Part shown: positions 20,265 through 30,798 of the stretch, one piece after another
How positions within the stretch are numbered: position 1 is the stretch's first letter
Layout: every line of letters begins with the position of its first letter
NCBI GenBank assembly: GCA_019454045.1
Contig: SKCR01035566.1
Location: forward strand, 17,155 to 81,154
Origin: Zanthoxylum bungeanum
Lineage: Eukaryota > Streptophyta > Magnoliopsida > Sapindales > Rutaceae
Length of the DNA: 64,000 nucleotides
Reading direction: 5' to 3'
Made by a program: the position numbers and the translations under genes
Notes under the pieces: model-generated
What the model saw: the letters and a program-made list of their open reading frames with translations, nothing else
Database searches by the model: none
What the model was told of the DNA's origin: nothing

Positions 20265-22675
20265 GAGTAAAACCATGAAACTTGAATTTAGGGTTAAAAT
20301 TGGGTAAATTGATTTTGAGCATGATTTGGTTAAATTAATTGATTGAGTATGCTTAAATGATGTTTAATTGAAGTTTGATTGGATCAATTTCATGAAATAT
20401 TGTTTGGAATATTTTTTGCCCAAAATTATGGCTTGGCCGAGAATGACATAGCCCTAAATGTCTTGGTATTTTGTGTTTTTGATCATTGGATGAGTTGGAA
20501 AACATTGGGTAATGTTGAATTGGATTTAATTGGATTGAATTCAAATCGGACATAAAAATGCCCTTATTGCCGAGACTAAATGAGCATGTAAATGGGTTTG
20601 ATTTTTGATCAATTGTGTTGGACACTAATTATTGTTAATGAGCATGATTAATTAGGCTAATTGGTGTTTTGGAAATATTTATTTGGTAGTTAATTATGCT
20701 ATACACTTTGAGTAATTAAATTGTGAAATTGTGAAATTGGAATTTTGGAATTTAATTATGTTGGGCTTAAATTGGATTTGGGCTTGTAAAGTTGAAATTG
20801 GGCTTAAATAGGCTTGGTTGTACCAAGATGGGTTCAGGCTAAATTGGTTGGATCCACTTGGGCCCAAAACCATATCCATAAAGTCCAATTATGACTAATG
20901 GACCTTAATAGTTTAATTGGGCCCAATGGGCCTAAATTGGTTTCTAGGCATATAAGGGTGATTCCTTTAAATGGGCTTTAGTCTTTAGGTTTGACCCATG
21001 TTGACCAAAAGTCCATGCCTTAAGAAATTAATTAAGAGCCCATTTGACTTTAATTAAATTAACATTTGATGTTAATCGGGCTTTGAGACCCGTAACGGTT
21101 AGATTTAGAATCTAAGTCGGAAAGGTTTATTAATAAAGTGTAATATTTAATTTGGAATTAAATAGTGAATTAGTATTAAAAATATATTAAATTGGATTTA
21201 ATGTTGTAGTTTAATTTAATTCAAGAATTCGTACTTTGAGTACTTATTCGCAAAACGAGTTTGACTCGCGCAAAATCAAATCGTTGTTTGAACATTGGAT
21301 GGTCATTAATTATCAGATTAATTAATTGAATTAGATTGATTGATAACATGTTTGTGTGAATACATGGTTGCGATGCATGAATAATGTATATCGGATGTAT
21401 ATTAGATGGGTGGGGCAATTTTGGAAATTGTTGTAATAAATTTAGAATTTATTAATTGGACCTGCGTGTCCAGCCTATTACCTCAATACTCTTTGTATTT
21501 CTCTTCTCACCTATTCCCCTCAATGTAAATGATGTTTCTTTAGAAGTGTTATGTAACGGGTAGAAACAATACTTGTGCTAGCGGGAGAGAGGAAATGGAG
21601 AGATTTGTTCTAGGAACATTGTTTAAGTATCCATCCGCATATCATTATTATTTATTTATATGCGCCTTATTATTTGTTTAAAATGCATGTTTAAGGGTGT
21701 ATGATGATGAGACCTTAACAAAGATAATAAATTGGTTGCCAATTTGCACGCGAAAAACCCTCACAAAATATTAAGCGTTTTTCCTTCCATTGAGTGATTC
21801 TTACTCAAGATCCAAGACTGGCATTGGTTTATTGGCCAAAGTCAAGACCTTTGTCCGTCGAGGATGTGTTTGAATCACGAAGGCTTTGTTCCATATTGGT
21901 GTCTTTTCCAAGTTGTGATTTGTTGGCCAAAGTCAATATCATTTCTTGTCCATCGACATTGATTACGAAGCTTTCCATAGACAATTGGTTCCGCTTAACT
22001 GGGATCACTAAGTTTGTTGTGCCAAAACCAAGGCTTAGTTGATTCAGAGGAAAAAGGTTAGGCAATATATTGGATATATTGGCATATATAAGATATATGT
22101 TTCGGACTTGGATGTCCACCTACTGGTTCTAGGAATTGGATGGGATCCAATTGATCTTAGAGATCTACCTAGTTAATTATCATACAATTTGTTGGCCAAA
22201 GTCAAGATTGTGTGTTATTTAACGGGATCCTAGCCCATTAGGAAACAAGGTTTCCCGAGTACTCCACAGAGGGTTAGAGACTCGCCGAAAAAATAGTGGG
22301 AGGCAAGTATTAAATTTGCAATATTCGTTTAGTAACTTGCCATACGCGCTCATTACAAATTATTTCGTCAAATAAATTAATTTATTAGTTGGACTTATAA
22401 TTAATGTTGTTTTAATTAAAACAGTTGGACTGTATTCAAACTAATTCAATTAATAGTTGATTTTATAATTGGATTATAGTAATCAATATAATTTAATTTA
22501 ATTAATTAAATTATAGTTTATTATATAGTTGGACTATAGTAATCATTATAATAAATAGTACCTAAATCGTTGATTAAATAGTTGGACTATTAGAATCAAG
22601 ATAAAATTGAAAGATTAGTGTTTAAAACATAATCCTGGGTGAAAATGTATTTAAACGACTCTAATTTTCAAATTG
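20265..22675 (+). other. Copia-2b 5' leader
   Basis: This 2.4-kb AT-rich leader precedes the gag remnant. It contains three copies of TTGGCCAAAGTCAA (21832, 21923, 22192), spaced as in Copia-2. It also holds a region open on both strands (21794-22042 plus; 21829-22119 minus), whose minus-strand reading is conserved in Copia-2 (25257-25481). Otherwise no coding signal is seen. Confidence 0.7.
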
Positions 22676-24246
22676 GGAATAAAATTTCAGGATGGTCCTG
22701 GAAACTAATAAGTTAATTTATTTGATAAAATAACATATTAGGCCTAAGCCCGGAGTTAAGCAAATAGTAGAGCATGATATTTGGAATATTCATGTGATGA
22801 TAACTTTAGTGCTTAATCCATTAAGCTTGCCAAATAGACTCCTTAATTTCTTAATCAGAACTAAGCATTAGATCCTTAAAGTATGATAATGAAATTGAAG
22901 GATCTTCATAGATCTATTCTTAGATCTTAGAAGTAATAAAATTGCAATAGTAAACTCTTGGAGAGTTAATGGCTATACTCAAGGAGACAAAGCCAAAGTT
23001 TGCAATAAGGCAAGTAGCGCAAGGCGCACCTTACTTCGATATTCTAGAAGGCCAAGGCTTGGCCAAAGGCTTCTGGGGTGTGGAAAAAGGGCAAAGGCAA
23101 AATCATTATAATCTTCTGGGAAGATAAAGGACATATCCCAAAATATCTGCCTAAATTGTGGCAAACGGGATCGCGGAAGCGTGACTGCCGTATGGACAAG
23201 GCAAACATGAAGGAACTGAAGACGAGCAAGGCTCTGACTTCAAATATGTTTGTTATAAACAGGTTCACTGCCAGTATTAAAATTGGATTTTAGTTACTGG
23301 ATGTGGTACATAAATATGTACTGATGTGCAGAATCTGCTATGAGCAGGATACTGACTTCAGTTGAGATTTATCTACGAATTGGAAACGGGACGAAAGTCG
23401 CTGTTTTAACCGTAGATACCTAAGTTTAGGAACTACCCTTCGGGTGTGTACTTAAATTAGGAAAATGTTACAATGTAACTAGTTTAACTAGAAACATGAT
23501 CTCTATATCAGAGTATAATCTGTTGCAGATATACCTTTATATTCTAGAACACTAAAGTGTTTTATTTTATAAAGATGATTTTGAGATAAACACATTAGAT
23601 GTGAATAACAGTATTTATATTTTGAATATAAATAAATCTCAAACGTATAACATGATAAACAAATAGCTCAAACTGATTTAATCAGTTGAAACTTAATAGT
23701 GGCATTGTGGTCTGTGACACAATTAAACAAGACTCATATATCCACACTTTTGAAGAGTGGATACTAGGACAAATTTGATTCTAATCAAATAAAGTCTACG
23801 AATCTAGTTTATTGGGCAAAGTGCCTAAAACACTATTTAATTGGTAAAAGTGCGAGTGCCACCGATCTGTTAGCCCTAGTTCATAGTGAAGCAATTGGGC
23901 CCATATCTAGCTAGGCTAGAGGTGGATATGAATGTCTCGTGACCTTTACGGATGTGGCATCGCGTTATGGTTATGTGTTTCTCTTGAAACACAAATCGGA
24001 AAATTTTAAAGTTTCGACACGAAATAAACAAACAGATCGGCTAAAGTATTAAACAATCACGGTTAGACCATGATGAAAATACTTAAGCAATAAGTTTCTC
24101 ATATATTTGGAAGAGTATAGTATTCTTTCAATGAGGACTCCTCCCGGAACACGTCAGTTTGACGGTGTTTCCGAACAGAGTAATCGAATTTTGTTGGACA
24201 TGATAAGGTTAATCATGATTCGCTCTGAGCTACCATTTCCTTCAAC
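22676..24246 (+). pseudogene. Copia-2b gag-protease-integrase remnant, truncated
   Basis: Gag pieces include LGELMAILKETKPKF (about 22965-23010) and a knuckle remnant CLNCGKRD (about 23147-23170). VLKLGKCYNVT belongs to the protease/GAG-pre-integrase region (about 23448-23490), and the integrase core has ARGGYECLVTFTDVASRYGY (about 23910-23970), containing the conserved FTDxxSRYGY strand. The last piece is EQSNRILLDMIRLIM (about 24175-24220), around the catalytic Glu. The remnant then stops abruptly at 24246 and continues as LTR sequence. There are many stops and frameshifts. A segment at about 23005-23077 has no counterpart in the Copia-2 gag. Confidence 0.7.
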
Positions 24247-24905
24247 GCAAGTCACATCAAGCGTCAAATCACTAGTCAATCGATTGATGTGATGTCTAGT
24301 CACTTTGAGTGATTTGACAACATGTCATGAGTGATGTGAATAGTTGATGGAAGTGGTTGGAAATCATTAAATGCTTTTGGCTCCAAAAATTGTATTTGAC
24401 TTTTGGAAATGCTTTTACAATTTTTTTATTTTAATTTTTTGTTAATTAGATACACAAGCCAAATAAACCAACTAACTTCATCTCTCTCTTCCTTTTGGAT
24501 TCGGCCAAGGGCCACAAAATACTCTCCTCTCTCTCTCACCCAAAGGGGCTGCTGTTCTTCTCATTTTTCTGCCCAAAATGCCGAGAATGAAGAAGAAGTG
24601 CAAGGGTGATTTTTGTGGCAAAAATCACCAAATGCTAGCACACATCCGGGGTCTTGCGAATGTGATGGGGAAACCGCACACGTGAGCATGGAATCACCAC
24701 CTAAGAGCTTAGAGCTTGGACCGGATTTGGAGACCAAAAACCAGTGACTGCCATGAGCCTTGGAGGATCTTCAAAGGGCTTGAGAACCTTTGTTCTTCGA
24801 CGCATCACCTCAACCGATCGATGTAACTATTCCGCAACTTCTTCGTGTATTCACATGTATGTTTCATCGTTTTAATCCATCCTCGGGACCGTAGATTTCC
24901 CAACA
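24247..24905 (+). repeat. Copia-2b truncated 3' LTR
   Basis: It corresponds to 19592-20251 of the 5' LTR and ends CCCAACA before the TSD. The first 1739 bp of the LTR, the PPT and the 3' half of pol are absent, so the deletion joined integrase directly to mid-LTR at GCAAGTCACATC. Confidence 0.9.
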
Positions 24906-24910
24906 CCAAT

Positions 24911-27065
24911 TATATAATCAACTATAATTTGAAGTAGTTTGAATACAGTCCAACTGTTTAATTTAAAACAACAATTAAATATTAGTCCAACTAATATATT
25001 TATTAATTAATGACGAAAAATGAAATGAGCGCGTATTGGCAAGTATCCAAACGAAATTGCAAATTTAATACTTGCCTCCCACTATTTTTCGGCGAGTCTC
25101 TAACCCTCTGTTGAGTACTCGGGAAACCTTATTTCCTAGTTGGCTAGGATCCCGTTAAATAACACACAACCTTGACTTTGGCCAACAAATTGTATGATTT
25201 TAACTAGGTAGATCTCTAAGATCAATTGGATCTCATCCAATTCCTAGATCCAGTAGGTGGACATCCAAGTCCGAAACATATATCTAATATATGCCAATAT
25301 ATCCAATATATTTCCTAACCTTTTTCCTCTGAATAAATTAAGCCTTGGCTTTGGCACAACAAACTTAATGATGCCAGTTAAGCGGAACCCATTGACCTTG
25401 GAAAGCTTCGTAAACGATGTCGATGGACAAGAAGTGATCTTGACTTTGGCCAACAAATCACAACTTGGACAAGACATGTGATATGGAACAAAGCCTTCAT
25501 GATTCAAACACGTCCGCGATGGACAAAGGCCTTGACTTTGGCCAACAAACCAGTGCCAATCTTGGATATTGAGAATGAATCATTCAATGGAAGGAAAAAT
25601 GCTTAATATATGTTGAGGGTTTTTCATGTAATTGGCAACCAATTAATTATCTTTAATTAGGTCTCATCATACACCCTTAAACATGAATTCTAAAATCATA
25701 ATAAGGCGCGATAAATAAATTAATAATGATATGCGGATGGATATTTAAAACAACTTGTTCCTAGAACAAATCTCTCCATTTTCCTCTCTTCTGCTAGCAC
25801 TATTCTTACTTCTACCCAATTACATAACACTTCTAAAGAAACCTCATTTACATTGAGGGGAATAGGTGAGAAGAGAAATACACAGAGTCAAGAGGTAATA
25901 GGCTGGACACGCAGGTACAATTTAATAAATTCTAAATTTATTACAACAATTTCCAAAATTTCCCTCACCCATCTAATATCCATCTGATATACATTATTCA
26001 TATATCACATCCATGTATTCACACAAAGCATGTTATCAATCAATCTAATCCAATTAATTAATCTGAAATTGATGATCATCCAATGTTCAAACAACGATTT
26101 GATTTGTGTGAGTCCAACTCGTTTTAAGAATAAGCACTCAAAGTACGAATTCTCGAATTATATCAAACTACAACATTAAATCCAATTTAATTTGTATTCA
26201 ATACTAATTCTTTATTTAATTCTAAATTAAATAATTACACTGTAGTAATGAGCCTTTGCGACTTAGATTCTAAATCTAACCATTACGGGTCTCAAAGCCC
26301 AATTAACATCCAATGTCAATTTAATTAAAGTCTAATGGGCTTTCAATTAATTTATAAGGCATGGACTTTGGCAACCAAAGCCCAATAAGGAATCACCCTT
26401 TTGCCAAAAATCAATTTAGGCCCATTAGGCCCAATTAAAATTTTAAAGGCCCATTAAATCATATTTGGATTTTATGGAAATGGTTTTAGGCCCAATTGGA
26501 TCCAACCAATTAACCTAAACCAAACTTGGTCCAACCAAGCCCATTAAGCCCAAATACAACTTTATTAGCCCAATTCCAAATTTAGCCCAACCAATTTAAT
26601 CACAATATTCCAACTATCACAATTAAATCAATTAAAGTGTATTAGCCATAATTAACATTTTCAAAATATCAGTTTACACAATTAATCATGCTTATCATCA
26701 TCTACACATGTCCAACATTATTGAATCAAAAAATCAATTCATTTCCATGCTTATAGCTCACGGCAATTAGGGGTTTTACAAATCGATTTCGATTTTAATC
26801 CAATTAAATCCTAAATCAGTTTATCCCAAGTCTTTCAACTCATCCAATGATCAAAAAAAATTTACCATGACTTTAGGGCATATTCAACTTTCGGCCAAGC
26901 CTACTATTTGGGGAAAAATTAATCCAATTCAATTTTCATCAAATTGATCATGCATAACTCTAAGTTATCATCATTCAAGCATATTCAAACAATCAATTTC
27001 ATCAAATCATGCTCAAATCAATTTTACCCAAATTTTACCCTAAATCAATTTCATGCTTAATCAAG
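24911..27065 (-). other. Copia-2 5' leader
   Basis: It is the reverse-complement counterpart of 20265-22535. Three TTGGCCAAAGTCAA motifs (minus sense) lie at 25171, 25439 and 25531. No ORF has gag or pol similarity. Confidence 0.75.
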
Positions 27066-27077
27066 GATCTGATACCA
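27066..27077 (-). other. Copia-2 primer-binding site
   Basis: On the minus strand this reads TGGTATCAGATC, one base from the LTR, matching initiator tRNA-Met apart from the last bases. Confidence 0.9.
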
Positions 27078-27078
27078 T

Positions 27079-29070
27079 TGTTGGGTTTTCTAAGTCATCC
27101 CAAGATCAATTAAGCAATGAAAAGTGTGAATACATCAAAGTAAAGTTGCGGAATACTCACTTTGATCGGCTTTTACGATCCGAAGAACAACAAAAATTTT
27201 CTTGAAGCTCTTGGCCAAGCTCCATTTTGTGCTCCATGGATTCGGTCAACCCCTCCATTTGTAGATCTCCAAGCTCCAAGCTTTGTAAATGGATTCCATG
27301 CCCATGAATGGGTTTCCCTATCACCTTTGTAAGACCCATTGGATGTGCTAGCATCTTGGAAAAATTTTCCACAAATCTTCCCTTTTTTCCTTCTTTAAAT
27401 TCGGCCAAGCCTTAGAATTTTTGAGAAGAAAAATATGCTCTTTTGCCGTGAGGGAGAGTGAGAGGGAGATAGAAGAGATGAGTTGTGTGTGTTGTGTTTG
27501 ATTTCAAAAATAAAATACATATTACATTTTCCAAAAATTGTACAAGGCATTTAAGCCTTCCATCTACTCACATCAGTCAAAAGTGATCACATCATTCAAA
27601 GTTGATGTGACTTACATCACAAGAATGACTAATGATGTGAAGCGTGATGTGACTTGTGGGCCCCACTTGATTCAAAATGCAAGTGGGCCCGCAAACACTC
27701 CCAGGCTCGGGTTCGCTAATTCCGAATTAACGAATTTTCCGTTGCGACGTAATTAAATCAAATTTAATTAAATAATTATGCCTAGCAAAATTACTATTCA
27801 CGTCGCTAGAGAATTAATTCTAAATTAACTCGTTCGCCCGAATTAAAATCTAATTTTAATTCCGCGTCGAAATCTAATTTCGTTTAATATATCGAATATA
27901 TTATTTTATCGATTAATTCCAAATTAATCGTTCTCTCTCTTCAAATAGTATTTTATCCCATATAAATTATCTCCGCAATTAATCCTAGATTAATTTTCTC
28001 TCTCTTATAATTAATCTCAGATTAATTATGTACGAGTCATACGTCATCGGTGAATCTTCGGGAAGCGACCCATGAGATCCCTGGATATGTTGGCAGTAAA
28101 TCCGGTCGTCGGACTATCCAAACACATACGTACCTAGTACTATGTTTTTACCGATTTACAAGACATGGTTGGCTTCTAGCAAAGCAACGTGTCTACCCAA
28201 TTCTCCAGAAATATTCTTAAAGGAATATGTAATCTATATCAGGTGTAGTATACGTAGTATTGCGTATTGCAATCCAGTATCGAATGTCACGTGCTAGGCC
28301 CGGGGCTGGAATTGTGTCTGCCCCGTACGAATCACATATCGGATCTCTGGTAACTAGTATCTATAATCGGATAAACATGACCTAGTAATATTATCCCGAT
28401 AGCTGTAGCATATAAGAGCACCAGTTCCGTATCCTACGTGACCATCATCTCCATATGACTGGAGTGATACTTCCATCTTGACATCACACCCAATACACTA
28501 CGATTCTCAATATACCCAGGAGAGGCGTACCCAGAACCGATTAAAGCCCTGGACGACCAAAACCAAAGTATATTGATTGTCGCAAGTATTAGCGGTGCAA
28601 GTCTCAGGTTAAGACCAAATACACCTACCCTGATTCGGACTTCCATAGACACATAGTCATACTACCAATGGAATTCCGAGAGGTCTATCCAAAGCGAAGT
28701 TGTTTCCGTACCATCGGTAAACACAACCTCCTATTACACTTGCATGAGTATCCAATACCCAAATATATGAGAACTATGTCGTTATGCTCTCATAACATGC
28801 ACTAGTGTAATACTAGTCTATTCCGTATTATCGATGTCCAATCTCGATAATACTCCGACCATGGATGTTTTAATGATTAAACCTTTGTGGATTGATATTG
28901 TCTCATATCATCTCAATCCGGAACTAATCATATGGACTTTTATCATTTATATATCCCGGTAATCTAATTACAAATGATAAAAGAGCAATTTCCGTAGTCA
29001 CATAGTTAATTTGTACAATAACACCATGTTGCGTACAAATAGTGATGATATGGGTCATAATTGTCCAACA
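27079..29070 (-). repeat. Copia-2 5' LTR
   Basis: The LTR is 1992 bp with intact TG...CA ends. It is followed by the TSD CTTAC at 29071-29075. An 83-codon minus ORF (27157-27408) at its transcribed end has a partial counterpart in the other LTRs but no recognisable domain. Confidence 0.92.
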
Positions 29071-29075
29071 CTTAC

Positions 29076-29293
29076 ATTCCAAAAACAAAACCAACATTAA
29101 AATAAGAGCCGGAAAAATTTACGACCAATGCAAAATCCATTCATCACATGAAAAATAATAGTCATTCATCATATGAATATTATTTTGTGCTTACTCATCT
29201 AAACATGCAAATCAATATTTGTAACTCATATAAACATATTAAAATAGTAACATTAAATGAAAAAAAGAAGGGTTAAGAATACTTTTCAACCTT
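29076..29293 (-). other. Copia-1 5' leader, PBS-proximal part
   Basis: This is the continuation of 2437-3893 across the Copia-2 insertion. It is AT-rich with no ORF. Confidence 0.6.
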
Positions 29294-29306
29294 GCTCTCA
29301 ATGCCA
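29294..29306 (-). other. Copia-1 degenerate primer-binding site
   Basis: TGGCATTGAGAGC on the minus strand resembles TGGTATCAGAGC with changes, two bases from the LTR terminus CCTACA. Confidence 0.65.
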
Positions 29307-29308
29307 AA

Positions 29309-30798
29309 TGTAGGAAACGATTTCCTTGCACAGCGGAAACTGTTGAGGCACACGGATCGGACTTGAAAAAATTTTATGCCCTTCTCCTTTAATTTTCGAA
29401 TGCTACTGCCACACCCCATTGAAATTTTGCTTCAGTTCTAGACAAAATTTCAGCCCCGAAACAGTCCTCGAACAGCCCCGAATAGCTGGACAAAAACTGG
29501 ACTGTTTTGGACTCGATTCGCGCCCAAACGCAATGCAAAAACAGCCCCTGAAATACGTGAACTATGGCTGTGTTTTGGTTCTGATTTTTCACCAGCCCCA
29601 ACATAGCCCCAAAACATCACAAAATGTTCCCCAAAAAATTTGGATTAAAACGAAACCAAACCGAGTTACGTTTCACCAAGTAAAGGGGCGACAATGAGCA
29701 AAAATAATGCTCACTACCGTGAACCAAAAGAAAGAGATGAAGATGAAGATTTGTTCGACACCACAAAGTCTTCCGAACTATATCTTGTTACCAATGGAAA
29801 ATTGTGTGGGCAAGACTCACAAAACAATCCCTAAAAGATTTAGAGATTTAAACATATTTGATATTTATTTTTAATTTCTTCTTTTTCTTTCTTTTAGTTT
29901 GTCTCAACTTTTGAGAGAGAATGAACAAGAAGAAGATGGAGGCTAGGGTTAGAATGAAATGCTTAAGCAAAAATAAAAATAATTTTCCTTTTTATACTTA
30001 GGGTTTAATTTTACAAAATAAAACAAAATCCTTCCCTTTTCTTTCCTCAAAAATTCGGCCATGCATATGTCTTTTTTATTAATTTTGTAAGAACAAATTT
30101 AATTACCATCATAAAATATATGTTACAAAAATAAAAGGTTAAATGCCATTTAACAATTTGTAACTTCCAAATTAAATCCAATGGTTTCCAAAACCCAAAA
30201 TTTGGAAATTACTAACTTAATCTTTCATTTAATTATATCTAATATAATTAAATAACATGTGTTTAAATATCATATATTTAATAAAATCATATATTAACTT
30301 TGAATATAAAGTTTCAAGTGTGACAATTAATATTATTAATCATATTAATAATATTTATACAAATGTGAGTATATAATTGGACTATCCAATTATACTAAAT
30401 CCGCTATAGTATATCGAGCTAGCACGGGGACCAAATGGACCTACGGTTCCGAGCTCCAATAATCTCGAAATATTAATTAAGCTCTTAATTAAATATTCTG
30501 AATTATTAACTCCGGGTTATTCCACTAAAAACCCGAAGTTGCACTCTCGTTGCCGCAGATGATATATTAAGCCGAACCAAGTCAGTGTCCATCGATATAG
30601 TAACTACATATAGATTGACCCTTCACGAGTATCTCATAATTAGAGCTGGATCATAATATCTGTTATACCCCTCTAATTATTTTTACCTTAAGTACCATTG
30701 ATTCTCTAATGAACGATTTATTCATAACGATTATGAATTTTAATCTTTCTATTCATAATAGAAAGACTTGAGCGCTCTAACCGTTCAAGTACCGAATC
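29309..30798 (-). repeat. Copia-1 5' LTR, part 1
   Basis: This is the 3' part of the LTR in sense direction, ending (minus) TCCTACA. It is interrupted by element A after GAATC (30794-30798) and resumes at 40123. The joined LTR is about 2.13 kb. No second copy is in the window. The G/C-rich open stretches at 29389-29697 are LTR sequence, not genes. Confidence 0.75.

Larger units (their letters stand above)
17853..24905 (+). mobile_element. Copia-2b: same-family Copia element inserted head-to-head in Copia-2
   Basis: The 5' LTR is 17853-20251, with the PBS TGGTATCAGAGC one base later (20253-20264), a leader to about 22675, a gag-to-integrase remnant to 24246, and a truncated 3' LTR 24247-24905. 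The TSD CCAAT flanks it at 17848-17852 and 24906-24910. It is in plus orientation, opposite to its host Copia-2, and belongs to the same family (LTRs and leaders align in reverse complement). RT, RNase H, the PPT and the first 1739 bp of the 3' LTR are missing, consistent with a deletion after insertion or a defective cDNA. Confidence 0.9.
3894..29070 (-). mobile_element. Copia-2: Ty1/Copia retrotransposon containing two further insertions
   Basis: Both ends are LTRs with TGTTGGG...CCAACA-type termini (left terminal dinucleotide mutated), flanked by the TSD CTTAC at 3889-3893 and 29071-29075. The PPT (AAGTGGGAGAT, read on minus) abuts the left LTR and the PBS (TGGTATCAGATC on minus, initiator-tRNA-Met type) abuts the right LTR, so the element reads right to left. 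Removing the nested Gypsy element (6785-15757) and Copia-2b (17853-24905), with one TSD copy each, leaves about 9.1 kb. Its gag/pol is full of stops, and the RT domain appears deleted while part of RNase H survives (5891-6480). Confidence 0.9.

Noticed and set aside
27157..27408. 83-codon minus ORF at the transcribed end of the Copia-2 LTR
   Set aside because: The 3' LTR copy is not open over the same length and no similarity to gag is seen; kept only as LTR sequence.
3894..29070. Two separate Copia insertions or solo LTRs at 3894-5879 and 27079-29070
   Set aside because: The matching TSD CTTAC, a PPT beside the left LTR and a PBS beside the right LTR show one element split by nested insertions.
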